From UBA4055 sp964648295 (GTDB lineage: Bacteria; UBA4055): a DNA stretch of 64,000 nt. Shown here one piece after another: positions 42,936 through 52,700 of the stretch (its first letter is position 1; each line of letters begins with the position of its first letter). The notes beneath the pieces are model-generated. The model searched no databases, was not told where the DNA came from, and worked only from the letters and a program-made list of their open reading frames with translations. The DNA is taken from NCBI GenBank assembly GCA_964648295.1, contig CAZYNH010000004.1, positions 1 to 64,000 of the forward strand. The letters run 5' to 3'. The position numbers and the translations under genes are program-made.

Positions 42936-45900
42936 TTTTTTATCGCCTCAAGCATCAGTTCGACAGCCTTTTTTATCTCAGGTTCGTCATCGTTTATTAT
43001 CTGATTGAAGGTCGGTTCTACCAGAATATCCGGTTCTACTCCGTTACCCTCCATATTGGTTCCGTCTTTTCTGTACCATCCTACTCTCGGCAGCCTCATT
43101 GACGAACCGTCCATCAGAGTATGGTGACTGGTGCCTATGACCCCGCCCGTGGTCGGCGAACCGATGATCTTTCCCAGTCCCATCTCCCTGTAAATCGCGG
43201 GGAATATCTCCGCGTCGGAAAAGGAGTGGGTATTTATAAGGACAACGGAAGGTTTATCCCATATATCGAAAGGCGTTTTAAGCTTTTCCGCCCTGTTCCA
43301 TCTGTAGGCTGAATACGCGTACTGCTTTTTGGTTAATATCTCTAGGAGCTCGTCATGTGTATATCCTCCGCCGTTGAACCTGACATCGATTATAAGCGCT
43401 TCTTTGCTGAACGTCTCTGAAAACAGATCCTCTTTGAATTTCTGAAGAGGGCCTTCGGTCATTCCCTGAATATGTATGTAACCTATCCTTCCTCCGCTGA
43501 GTCTGTCAACCATGTCGCGTCTTTCTTTTACCCATGTATTGTATTTCAACTGATAATCACTTTCGAGACCCTTTATGGTGATATTTGCAGTTTTACCGTC
43601 CTTTTTTGTAATATCAAGCCTTATTTTTTCACCTGTCTTGTTCACAAAAAGCGTAAAAATATCTGTTTTTGGCGTTATTTCGACCCCGTCGACAGCGGTA
43701 AGTATATCTCCCGCCTGAACATTGTGTACGGTCATAAGTACGGAACCTTCATATACTTTGCTTATCCTCAAGCCTTTTTCAAGTCTTTTTTTCAGATCGA
43801 ACTCGGCTCCGATGTAGGCGTATTTCATCACAGCAGGGCCGGGTTCCTGTACGGGATAATATCCCGTATGAGACGAATTCACATCCCCGATCATTTCATC
43901 AATGATAGAAGAGAAACTTTCACTGTCCATGTTTATGCTCAGATAAGCCGAAAAATCCTTCTTCTGCTTTTCCCAGTCCGTTCCGTGCATTGCAGGGTCA
44001 TAGAACCATCTCTTAAAGACCGAATGGATCTCATCGAACACCTTCCAGAAAATCTCCTGCCTGTTGTATTCATATTTCGTGTTAAAAGCAGTATCTTTGG
44101 ATTTCTTTGAAGCCATTTCGAAAGACTTGATCCTGCCGTCCTGAAGATAAAAAACAGTTGATGTGGAATCGCAGAAGGAAAATTTTCTGATTCCGTTGCC
44201 TTTGAATTCTGTTATAAGCTCGTCTTTTCCCGACTGATAATCGGTCTTCCACAGGCTTTTATTATTATCGGTCTCATTAATGTAAAAGATCTCACGGTCT
44301 TTGTTGAGCGCGATAATATAATTATTTCCCTGTTTTTTGATTATTTCCTTTTCAAAACTGTTAAGGTTCTTTTTGAAAAAATCAGATTTGATCTCCTGAT
44401 CCTTTTCCGATTTTTTCTTTTTATCCTTTTTATCAAAAATATCTTTCCACTTATCTTTCTCAAAATGGAATTCCGAAATGTTCTTCATGTCGCTTCTGTA
44501 TATCACGCCGCCCTTATTGTAAAAAAAGAACTCCTCTTTCGGGTCGAGCATGAAATTGTTTGTCCAGTCAACACCGGAATAAATAAGCTCTCTGCTGTTC
44601 TTTTTTGAATCGTACATATAAAGGTCGGTTCTGAAAATGCCCGGCTCTAAAACCGTATAGAAAACGAATGAGCCGTCGGCGGATATGTCCGCATCTATAA
44701 CATATTTGCCTTTCTCAATGTCTGTAAATTCATCCCCGGAATTATCTTTCAGGGCAAGTTTATTCCTTTCGTCCCCCACGGAATAAAAAACAAATATTCT
44801 TCCCTTTATATACTTTATCATGTCGATTGCCTTTTCACGGCTCCAGGTAAGCATTTCCGGAGTTTTTGCCGACCGGATGTCAGTTTTATACAGTTTCGGT
44901 TCGCCGGAGACCAGCATGGAAAAATATACCGTCTCGTTATCTGACGCGATCACAAAATCAGTTATGCCGTTTGAATCCGTCGTTATTCTCCTGATCTCAC
45001 CGCCCTCGTACGGTACCGCGAAAAGATCGAACTTGTATTTATAAAGGATCCAGTTCCCCAGCGGCGAAACGCAATACTTATCGGTGGAAGACGCGTTCGC
45101 TTCGCTCACGACATCGGGTCCGAATATGTCCTCTTTTATGTCAATTTCGATCTTTTCGGCTTTTTTCAAAGCCGGGTCGAGCGTCCAGAGCCCGTCAAAG
45201 TACTCATAGACCATCCTGTCATTCTCGCGGGCTATGGATATATCTCTTGCCGACCACCAGTCGAAATCAGTGAGCTGCTCGACGCGCGGTTCCTGTTTGC
45301 CGATCTCTTCCTGCGGCAGTAAAAAGATCTGGAATCTTTCACCGTCAGATCCCGCAAAATATATTCCTTTTCCGGTCTTTGAGTACACCGGGTATCTCTC
45401 TGTATATTTGCCGTCGTAGATCCTGTAATACGAGTCTGTAGCAAAATCGAGAAGGTGCAGACTTCCGCTTCCGCTGCCCGTCATTTTTTCTCTGAATGGC
45501 TCTCCCCTGTGGCAGAAAACGAATTTGTCATCGTCTTTTGAAAGATCTCCGTAAATAAAACCTGCTGAGTTAAGATCGGTCAGGCCGCTGCCGTCAAGTT
45601 TAACTTTGTACAGTTTGTTGCCCACAAATCTTTCACCGGCTGAAAGCAGAAGTTCATCCGAGTCTTTAAACCAGCCTGTGAGTAAATAATTTCCGGATAT
45701 GACCTTTTTCGCAATACCGCCTCCTGACGGCATATAATAGATCGTGCTGTATCCGTCTCTGTTCGAGTTAAAAGCGATCTTTTTCCCGTCCGGCGAATAT
45801 GACGGGTTCGAATCCTCTCCGAAAACCGAGGTGAGCCTTTTTGCCGTTCCCCCTTCAAAAGGTACTGCCCACAGATTTTTTTTGTATGAGAAACATACTG

Positions 45901-46000
45901 TATTCCCGTCCGGAGAGATAGCCGGGTCCTTCATAAAAAAAGGTTCGAACGCCCAGAGCTGTACAGATATTAAAAGTACCGAAAACGAAAACAATCTCAT
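42932..46000 (-). CDS. Tricorn-like S41 serine protease
   Basis: The protein has 1022 residues with a signal peptide (1-17) and AAGGA before the ATG. An N-terminal PD40/TolB propeller (from about 25; DPAISPDGN, PSYSPDGKKIAFNSNRDG) is followed by a second propeller-like half, a charged linker (KDKKKKSEKDQ, about 545), the C1 region, a PDZ domain (about 730-810) and the S41 catalytic domain. By alignment with tricorn the tetrad is Ser710/His711 (NSSHTG), Ser928 (THSFSDAE) and Glu989 (GVEPD), and the spacings between them agree closely with tricorn. With a signal peptide it should be periplasmic. It is the first gene of the lptF-lptG operon. Confidence 0.88.
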   Translation of the reverse strand: MRLFSFSVLLISVQLWAFEPFFMKDPAISPDGNTVCFSYKKNLWAVPFEGGTAKRLTSVFGEDSNPSYSPDGKKIAFNSNRDGYSTIYYMPSGGGIAKKVISGNYLLTGWFKDSDELLLSAGERFVGNKLYKVKLDGSGLTDLNSAGFIYGDLSKDDDKFVFCHRGEPFREKMTGSGSGSLHLLDFATDSYYRIYDGKYTERYPVYSKTGKGIYFAGSDGERFQIFLLPQEEIGKQEPRVEQLTDFDWWSARDISIARENDRMVYEYFDGLWTLDPALKKAEKIEIDIKEDIFGPDVVSEANASSTDKYCVSPLGNWILYKYKFDLFAVPYEGGEIRRITTDSNGITDFVIASDNETVYFSMLVSGEPKLYKTDIRSAKTPEMLTWSREKAIDMIKYIKGRIFVFYSVGDERNKLALKDNSGDEFTDIEKGKYVIDADISADGSFVFYTVLEPGIFRTDLYMYDSKKNSRELIYSGVDWTNNFMLDPKEEFFFYNKGGVIYRSDMKNISEFHFEKDKWKDIFDKKDKKKKSEKDQEIKSDFFKKNLNSFEKEIIKKQGNNYIIALNKDREIFYINETDNNKSLWKTDYQSGKDELITEFKGNGIRKFSFCDSTSTVFYLQDGRIKSFEMASKKSKDTAFNTKYEYNRQEIFWKVFDEIHSVFKRWFYDPAMHGTDWEKQKKDFSAYLSINMDSESFSSIIDEMIGDVNSSHTGYYPVQEPGPAVMKYAYIGAEFDLKKRLEKGLRISKVYEGSVLMTVHNVQAGDILTAVDGVEITPKTDIFTLFVNKTGEKIRLDITKKDGKTANITIKGLESDYQLKYNTWVKERRDMVDRLSGGRIGYIHIQGMTEGPLQKFKEDLFSETFSKEALIIDVRFNGGGYTHDELLEILTKKQYAYSAYRWNRAEKLKTPFDIWDKPSVVLINTHSFSDAEIFPAIYREMGLGKIIGSPTTGGVIGTSHHTLMDGSSMRLPRVGWYRKDGTNMEGNGVEPDILVEPTFNQIINDDEPEIKKAVELMLEAIKN

Positions 46001-46084
46001 AAGACACCGTCCTTTTTTATTAAAAGTCAGTAAAATATAATAAATAAGGCAGGAAAAAGAAAAGAAAAAGCTGTGTAAAACAAA

Positions 46085-46450
46085 TTATTTTATTGATCTG
46101 TGAACACGATATCCGGGATTGTTATTTGTATCGCTGACAAATTTTCCGTACTCAACGCTGGTATTTAGCCACTCATTCATCTTTTCATCGCAGTTAAGCG
46201 CCTCCGAACCAATTTTTATCCAGCAGTCGTAGGACCTGTTCTTAAAAATAAACTCTTCGACATGGTCGAGTTTTATCAGATCTTCTTTAGTTTTTGGATC
46301 TATCCTTGTTATGAGTTCCGTATCGGTAACCGCGCATAAAAGATGTCCGTTCAACATGAAGCAGACACCGCCTTTTGCCTCCCTTATATCAGGATTAAGG
46401 TTCCTCAAAGCTCCATATGTCTTAATTGCCAGTTCCCTGTTGTAAGACAT
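46085..46450 (-). CDS. TfoX N-terminal-domain protein
   Basis: The protein has 121 residues. GGVCFMLNGHLLCAVTD and LITRIDPKT are the core blocks of the TfoX_N domain, followed by the YDCWIKIG strand. Only this domain is present; the C-terminal TfoX domain is missing, as is usual for small stand-alone members in non-competent bacteria. Its function in that form is unknown. It is 84 bases ahead of the tricorn-like gene. Confidence 0.72.
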   Translation of the reverse strand: MSYNRELAIKTYGALRNLNPDIREAKGGVCFMLNGHLLCAVTDTELITRIDPKTKEDLIKLDHVEEFIFKNRSYDCWIKIGSEALNCDEKMNEWLNTSVEYGKFVSDTNNNPGYRVHRSIK

Positions 46451-46535
46451 CTCTGTTACCCGTATTTTTTACATTTCGGTTCAAAAAAAGGGGGCGTTTC
46501 TTCAGCTAATATAACAATTTTTTTTTATAAAAACA

Positions 46536-46567
46536 AATAAAAAAAACCCGGAATTTACCGGGTTTTT
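46536..46567 (-). terminator. Rho-independent terminator of the mscL operon
   Basis: AACCCGG (46545-46551) pairs with CCGGGTT (46558-46564) around a six-base loop. On the minus strand the hairpin runs into a long T tract (complement of the A run 46536-46546). It lies 19 bases after the repeat-protein stop at 46586. The T run on the plus side is shorter. Confidence 0.85.
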
Positions 46568-46585
46568 ACAATTACTCATATTATC

Positions 46586-47056
46586 TTATAAATTGAAGTT
46601 AATTATCGGCAAAAGGAAAAATATCGGACTGTTCTTATTGTAGTTGATAAGCCCGATCTGGAAATTCGCGCCGCCGCCCTGAACGATATTTACCAGACCG
46701 AGCTGCAGTCCCGTCAGGTTCTGGCCGGTGTGGTTGACAAGCCCCCACTGAAGTCCCTTCATATTAGCGGAAGTGGAAAATATCTCGGCGAGCTGGATCC
46801 CTGTAGTATTACCCTTGTTGAAGTTGACCCAGTTCCATTGCAGACCTGCGAAATTCGAGTTTACCTGGCTTACGAATCCAAGATCAAGTCCTGTCACATT
46901 CGAGTTAGCGCTGTGAACCAGATTTATCTTGACACCTTTAATGCTTTCACCCTCGCCCGTGAGCTGAAGCGGATTCACGATACCTATCTGAAAAGGCTTT
47001 TCCGCGAAGAGCGACACGCTTAATGCAACCAGAAGTAGCGTAATCAGTTTTTTCAT
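46586..47056 (-). CDS. Exported 15-residue-repeat protein (LA_2272-like)
   Basis: The protein has 156 residues behind AGGAGG, with a signal peptide (1-18). The body is a perfect 15-residue repeat: glycines begin units at 41, 56, 71, 86, 101 and 116, each of the form GLQ(L/W)G.VN followed by seven polar residues. A final strand block, FQIGLINYN, and an aromatic C-terminus ending in FNL suggest an outer membrane or surface location. The pattern matches surface repeat proteins annotated as LA_2272-like in spirochaetes, from memory. Function unknown. It follows the DUF3078 gene by 16 bases. Confidence 0.7.
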   Translation of the reverse strand: MKKLITLLLVALSVSLFAEKPFQIGIVNPLQLTGEGESIKGVKINLVHSANSNVTGLDLGFVSQVNSNFAGLQWNWVNFNKGNTTGIQLAEIFSTSANMKGLQWGLVNHTGQNLTGLQLGLVNIVQGGGANFQIGLINYNKNSPIFFLLPIINFNL

Positions 47057-47072
47057 TTCACTGCCTCCTTAT

Positions 47073-47921
47073 CTAGAATTTGTACGCAAGTCCTATGCCG
47101 AGTACTTCCTTGAACTGCGATTTTGTGTCAACATTGTCGTCATGAGCCATTTCAAAGCTGAAGTTCGCTGAAAGATATTCATTGACCTTCATAGACAGCA
47201 GGTTTGTCCAAATCAGATCGATATTCTGCGGTTTCAGATCCTTCTTTTCGTCTTTCTGATAGTTAGAGAACGCTTCGAATTTTGATTCCAGGCTTACATT
47301 CGTCCATATCTCCTGTTTGTATTTCAGCCTTGCGTACCCCCCGATATTTGTTTCCGTATCAACATCTTTGATAAATGTTGATTTCATGGTGAGAGGCGAT
47401 ATGAAAGCGGTGAATATCTCACCGGGCTTATAATCCATACCGAGAGCAAGAAGTACGGCACCCGGCGACATGAATTCCGAAATCGTATTTCCCGCTGCGT
47501 CTTCTGTAGGCGTCATCTGCGATTTAAAATTGAACAAACCTGCATAATACCAGTCCTGAAAAGCTTTTCTTCCGTATTTAGATGTCAGGTCGATCTTGTC
47601 TTCGGATTTTACAGGATCGTCGCTTTCAATTTTTGTGAACCCGTAACCGAGATCAAGATTATTATCCCATATATTTACCCCGTCGGAAAAATTCATAAAA
47701 ACGCTTACAAGCGCGTTCAGCGTCATGGTATTCGTTCCTCCGGACGCCCAGTTGGAAGAAAAAGCGGCCTGCGAGAAATTCACATTCACTACTCCGCCTT
47801 TTTTCCATCCTGTATGGTCTGAGGTCAGTTCTTTTTTAAGAGTTCCTTCCGCTTCAGTTGTCTGAGCGAAAACAGTGACCGTCAATGCCAGTGCTATTAT
47901 CACAGAAATGATTTTTTTCAT
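47073..47921 (-). CDS. DUF3078 outer membrane protein
   Basis: The protein has 282 residues behind AGGAG, with a signal peptide (1-19). GWKKGGVVNVNFSQAAFSSNWASGG near residues 38-62 is the defining opening of DUF3078. The remainder alternates hydrophobic and polar residues as in a beta-barrel and ends IGLAYKF with the terminal Phe favoured by outer membrane proteins. It is 11 bases after mscL. Function is not established in the family. Confidence 0.82.
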   Translation of the reverse strand: MKKIISVIIALALTVTVFAQTTEAEGTLKKELTSDHTGWKKGGVVNVNFSQAAFSSNWASGGTNTMTLNALVSVFMNFSDGVNIWDNNLDLGYGFTKIESDDPVKSEDKIDLTSKYGRKAFQDWYYAGLFNFKSQMTPTEDAAGNTISEFMSPGAVLLALGMDYKPGEIFTAFISPLTMKSTFIKDVDTETNIGGYARLKYKQEIWTNVSLESKFEAFSNYQKDEKKDLKPQNIDLIWTNLLSMKVNEYLSANFSFEMAHDDNVDTKSQFKEVLGIGLAYKF

Positions 47922-47932
47922 TTCGATCTCCT

Positions 47933-48373
47933 TTATTTGTTTTTTAAAATGTCTCTTATCTCGGTCAGCAGCGTTTCCTCTTTTGTCGGTGCGGGCGGAG
48001 CAGCGGGGGCGGGGGCTGCTTCCTCTTTCTTTTTAAGGCTGTTCATAATTTTCACCATCATGAAGATAGCGAAAGCCACGATCAGAAAATCGAATGTTAC
48101 CTGAAGGAAATTTCCGTATTTGAGAGTTACAGCAGGCATGGCCGCGATAGCTTTTCCCGCTTCGTCAAATCCGGCCGGAACTGCTTCTTTTATCGTTACG
48201 GCAAGGTCTTTAAAATCGACACCGCCTACGAGAACACCGATCGGCGGCATGATCACATCGTTAACTACCGACGCCACTATTTTACCGAACGCTCCGCCGA
48301 TTATGATACCGACGGCCATGTCAACCACGTTTCCTTTCATCGCAAATTCTTTGAATTCTTTCATCATTCCCAT
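47933..48373 (-). CDS. mscL: Large-conductance mechanosensitive channel
   Basis: ATG 48373 with GGAGG seven bases upstream gives 146 residues. MscL opens under membrane tension and releases solutes on osmotic downshock. The protein has the N-terminal amphipathic helix (MKEFKEFAMKGNVVD), TM1 with the pore glycines (MAVGIIIGGAFGKIVASVV), the periplasmic loop, TM2 (LQVTFDFLIVAFAIFMMVK) and the C-terminal helical bundle (LLTEIRDILKN) after an Ala/Pro linker. It is the first gene of a three-gene operon with two outer membrane proteins. Confidence 0.97.
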   Translation of the reverse strand: MGMMKEFKEFAMKGNVVDMAVGIIIGGAFGKIVASVVNDVIMPPIGVLVGGVDFKDLAVTIKEAVPAGFDEAGKAIAAMPAVTLKYGNFLQVTFDFLIVAFAIFMMVKIMNSLKKKEEAAPAPAAPPAPTKEETLLTEIRDILKNK

Positions 48374-48406
48374 TTTCAAACCTCCATTTTTTTTAATATA
48401 ATGTGT

Positions 48407-48423
48407 GCAAATCTGAAATTTGC
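48407..48423. repeat. Inverted repeat upstream of mscL
   Basis: GCAAAT (48407-48412) and ATTTGC (48418-48423) form a palindrome with a five-base centre, 34 bases before the mscL start. It could be an operator or part of a promoter. The rest of the gap 48424-48502 holds nothing clear. Confidence 0.35.
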
Positions 48424-48502
48424 CTGATCGTTATTTGTGCGTACAATAGCAATATAAACAAAGAGACCTGCTTTTACAAGCAAAATAAATGTTTAAAATA
48501 TA

Positions 48503-49597
48503 TTAGCCCGAGTGACTTTCGACTGCTTTATCAAATTCGCGCTCAAGCTCAGCGAACAGTTCTTTGACCGATATGATCTTATCGATCCTGAAGGCGTTTG
48601 CCCCGCAGAAAGCGAATCCGTGTTCAAGATGTCCCTGTTTTGCGTTGGCCAGAGCCTGACCTATGCAGTACTGGGCTTTGTCGGCGGCGCAGCTTTTTAA
48701 ACACAGCCACGGGCATGTCACTTTTTTTGCGTGCCCTTCCTCGATCTCTTTTAAAAAACGGTTCTTTATTGCTCTTCCGGGAAGTCCGACCGGGCTCTGG
48801 ATTATTACTATATCGTCCTTTGTGCATTTGATGTATTCGTTCTTGAACTCGTCCGTCGCGTCGCATTCGTGAGTTGCTACGAACCTTGTTCCCATCTGAA
48901 CGGCTTTAGCTCCAAGTTTCAGGATGTTGTAGATGTCCTCTCCGGTATAGATTCCGCCGCCTGCTATCAGAGGTATCTCCCTGCCGTACTTTTCCGCGAA
49001 AGGTTTTATCTCCGCAAGCACCTGAGGGACAAGATTCTCAAGCTTGAATTCTTCTTTGAAAAGATCCTCTCTTTTATAGCCGAGATGTCCGCCTGCCAGA
49101 GGACCTTCCACAACAAAAGCGTCCGGGATCATGTTGAAATTCCTGTCCCATTTTCTCAAAATGATCTTCGCTGCAAGCCCGGATGAAACGATCGGTACGA
49201 TCTTAACACCCGAACTGATGTACCTGTCCAAACCTATTTCGTGCGGAACATCAGTCGGAAGTCCGGCGCCCAGAAATAGTATGTCAATCTTTTCATCAAC
49301 AGCCGTATTTATGATCTCTTTATAGTCGGTCAGAGCCACCATCACGTTCAACCCTATAACACCTTTTGTAGCTGATCTCGCTTTTCTTATTTCATTTCGT
49401 AAAGCTCTCAGGTTCGCTTCCTGATAATCAGTCTTAAAATCGTCTTCCAGAAGCCCTGCGCCCACAGACGCGATAACACCTATTCCGCCCTCTTCAGCCA
49501 CTGCCGCCGCAAGGCCGGAAAGCGAAACTCCGACTCCCATCCCGCCCTGAACTACAGGCTTTTCTATTTCCAAATCCCTAATACAAAACTGCTGCAC
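48503..49597 (-). CDS. NAD(P)H-dependent flavin oxidoreductase / nitronate monooxygenase family
   Basis: GTG 49597 with AGGAG six bases upstream gives 364 residues. It has the TIM-barrel FMN fold of the 2-nitropropane dioxygenase/FabK family: PVVQGGMGVGVS at the N-terminus, GLNVMVALTDY, EGPLAGGHLGY, IPLIAGGGIYTG and AVQMGTRFVATHE. A cysteine-containing C-terminal part (CPWLCLKSCAADKAQYC) is typical of the subgroup in anaerobes. The substrate is not predictable between nitronate oxidation, enoyl reduction and other reactions. It appears to be a single-gene unit. Confidence 0.88.
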   Translation of the reverse strand: MQQFCIRDLEIEKPVVQGGMGVGVSLSGLAAAVAEEGGIGVIASVGAGLLEDDFKTDYQEANLRALRNEIRKARSATKGVIGLNVMVALTDYKEIINTAVDEKIDILFLGAGLPTDVPHEIGLDRYISSGVKIVPIVSSGLAAKIILRKWDRNFNMIPDAFVVEGPLAGGHLGYKREDLFKEEFKLENLVPQVLAEIKPFAEKYGREIPLIAGGGIYTGEDIYNILKLGAKAVQMGTRFVATHECDATDEFKNEYIKCTKDDIVIIQSPVGLPGRAIKNRFLKEIEEGHAKKVTCPWLCLKSCAADKAQYCIGQALANAKQGHLEHGFAFCGANAFRIDKIISVKELFAELEREFDKAVESHSG

Positions 49598-49654
49598 AAT
49601 ATTCTCCTAAATTGTTTCCTTATCGGGTCATCGAAATATTTACCCGTTTTCACA

Positions 49655-49674
49655 AATAAAAAGATCGGTGATCT
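49655..49674 (-). terminator. weak candidate terminator after mfd
   Basis: On the minus strand AGATC-ACC-GATCT (49662-49674) is followed by TTTTTATTT. The stem is only five base pairs. It lies 50 bases past the mfd stop. Confidence 0.3.
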
Positions 49675-49724
49675 CTTACTTTAAATCTAACGAATTTTAC
49701 TTAAATACACAATGTAATATCTCA

Positions 49725-52700
49725 TTATTTTGAAAGTGTCTTAATGAATTTTTCTGTAAATTCGAACCTGTTCTCCCCGTAAGGTATTTCTACGGTCACT
49801 TTTTCTCCACCGTTCTCAAGCTTTATATCATAATTCATTTCTGTTATTTCCCTCGTCAAGTTCTCCTGAACTTTGATCGCAGTTTCGGTGTTCTCGATCT
49901 CCTCGAGCTTTTCTATATCAAAAGTGAATTTAATATCTTCCTTGGTGCCCCTTTCAGCCAGAGCTATATTTTTAATAAAAATTCTGCCTGCTATTATCGA
50001 GAGGTACAGGTTATTTAAGAGATTTACAACTTCCGGGGGCAGAACGCCGAACCTGTCCTTTATCTCCGCTCTTAATACTTCTATCTCATCCGTTTCGGTA
50101 AAGTTCATCATGCGGCGGTATATTTCGACCCTTTCGGAATCCTCCTCAATGTAATGCTCGGGCAGGAACATCTGCGATTTGAGGTTGACAGCGGCCTTGC
50201 TATATTTTGAAGGCACTTTAACATGCCTCAGAACTTCTTTAAATTCCTGCTCTTTGAGCTCGGCTACCGCTTCCTCAAGTATCTTTGAGTACATGTCGAA
50301 TCCGACATTCTCGATAAAACCGCTCTGCTCGCTGCCCAGGAGGTTACCGGCACCTCTTATTTCCAGATCCTTCATGGCTATCTGGAAACCTGAACCCAGA
50401 TCGGTGAATTCCGAGATAGTCTCGAGCCTTTTCTTCGCGGTCGGGGTCAGAGAATGCGGGTCGCCGGTAAGCAGGTACGCATACGCCTGCCTTGAAGACC
50501 TTCCTATCCTGCCCCTAAGCTGATAGAGCTGCGAAAGCCCGAAATTGTCGGCGTTGTTGACTATCATCGTATTGACATTCGGGATGTCCACCCCGTTCTC
50601 GATTATCGTTGTAGCGATGAGAACGGAATATTTTTTGTACATAAACTCGTGCATGACCTTTTCAAGCTCGGAAGGTTTCATCTGTCCGTGCGCGGCGACC
50701 ATGCTGACCTTGGGAACGATCTTTTCAAGCATGGCCCGGACGGAATAGATCGTCTCGACCCTGTTGTGGATGAAGAACACCTGCCCTCCCCTGTCGATCT
50801 CCTTCATTATCGCTTCGTAGATCACATCGTTCCTGAACGGATGTATCTCGGTTTTAATGGGCAGCCTGTTGACGGGAGGGGTGTTTATCAGGCTCAGGTC
50901 GCGCACGCCAATGAGCGACATGTGGAGCGTTCTCGGTATCGGCGTCGCTGTTAAGGTCATTACATCAACATTGATCCTCAATTCCTTGATCCGCTCCTTG
51001 TGAGTTACGCCGAACCGCTGCTCCTCATCGACGATCAGCAGGCCGAGGTCCTTGAATATCACATCCTTTGAAAGCAGGCGGTGCGTTCCGATCACAATAT
51101 CGATCTTGCCTTCTTTGATGTCAACAAGGGTTTTGTTCTGATCTGAAGTGCTCTTGAACCTCGATAGATATTCTATGCGGACGGGATATTTTTCCAGCCT
51201 GCTTTTAAAGTTCTCGTAATGCTGATCGACTAAAATCGTGGTCGGCGCGAGGACGGCGACCTGTTTGCCGGACACCGCCGCCTTGAAGGCCGCGCGGATG
51301 GCGATCTCGGTCTTGCCGTATCCGACATCCCCGCAGATGAGGCGGTCCATGGGCATTGAGGCTTCCATATCTCGCTTAAAGTCTTCCGTGGATTTGAGCT
51401 GATCGGGCGTGTCCTCGTATTCAAAGGAAGCCTCAAGCTCCGTCTGCCACACCGTGTCAGCCGGATAGGCGAAGCCTTTGGCCGTCTTCCTCATCGCGTA
51501 GAGCTTAATAAGCTCGCGCGCGGCCGTCTTGACACTTTCCTTCGTCTTCTCGACCAGTTTTCTAAACTGCTGGCCGCCCAGCTTTGACAAAGCGGGATTC
51601 GCTCCGTCGCCGGCTTTATATTTTTGAATCAGATGAATATGATCGAGCTTTAGGAAAAGAATGTCACCGCCCTTATAAAGCAGCTTGACGACATCGCGGA
51701 CCGATCCTGCGACCGTGATCTTTTCAAGACAGAGGAACTGTCCGATACCGTGATCCTGATGGACCACATAATCGCCGTATTTTAGCCTCTGAAGATCTTT
51801 GAAGGGTATTACTTTTTTAAATCGCCTAGTCAGTTTGGGTCTTCTCACTCGCCCGAATATCTGATGGTCGGTATATACAGATATTTGCGAGCCGGGCAGG
51901 AAAAAACCCTCGTGAAGCCCCCCGTCCGAGATCGTATATCTCTTGAGCTGAGGTATCTCTTCTGAAATTATATCCGAGAACCTTTCAGTCTGACCCGGAT
52001 TGTCGCACAGGATATATGAATGAACTTCGGCGTTGTCGTTATTTAAAAGCGTGTTCAGGAAAGGTTTGAAATCGTACCTGAAAGATATCTGTTCCCTAAT
52101 GTTTATTTTTATATCTTTGGCGTCATCAGTGAACCCGTTAAAGTATCCCCTGCCTTTCATCAGCCTCTGCTCAACGAACTGAACAGGAAAATACTTCTTT
52201 TCAGGATGCGTCCCCTTTTCAGATATTCTTTCCCAGCCGGCGAGGATCTGGTCATTATAGTAAGCGTCCAGCTTCGTTTTAAGATCTTCGCATTCCTCTA
52301 CGAAAAAAACCGTCGTTCCGCTGTCGGTTAAGTCTATAAGGTTAATTCCCTCACCTTCATCACTCTTCATGTCCGACAGGTATATTTCGGCGGATTTCAC
52401 CGCTTCGATCTTCTTCTGGCTCGCCGGGTCGAAATACCTTAATGACTCTATCTCGTCGCCGAAGAACTCTATTCTGAGCGGGTATTCCGAAGCGTACGGA
52501 TAGATGTCGATTATGTTGCCTTTTCTGGCGAATTCGCCTATGTTCTCGACCGACGATACTTTTTCGAAACTTTTCTCAACGAACTGCCCTACGAGTTTTT
52601 CGGGCTTGACTGAACTTCCCGCCTTTACTTTGAGCTTTATGTCTTTGATGCCTTCTCTGTCCGGTATCTTCTCAAAAAGATTCCTGTATGTAGTCGAAAT

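Noticed and set aside
49621..49655. CGGGT...ACCCG hairpin as a terminator
   Set aside because: A five-base stem with a large loop and only a short T run; too weak to call.
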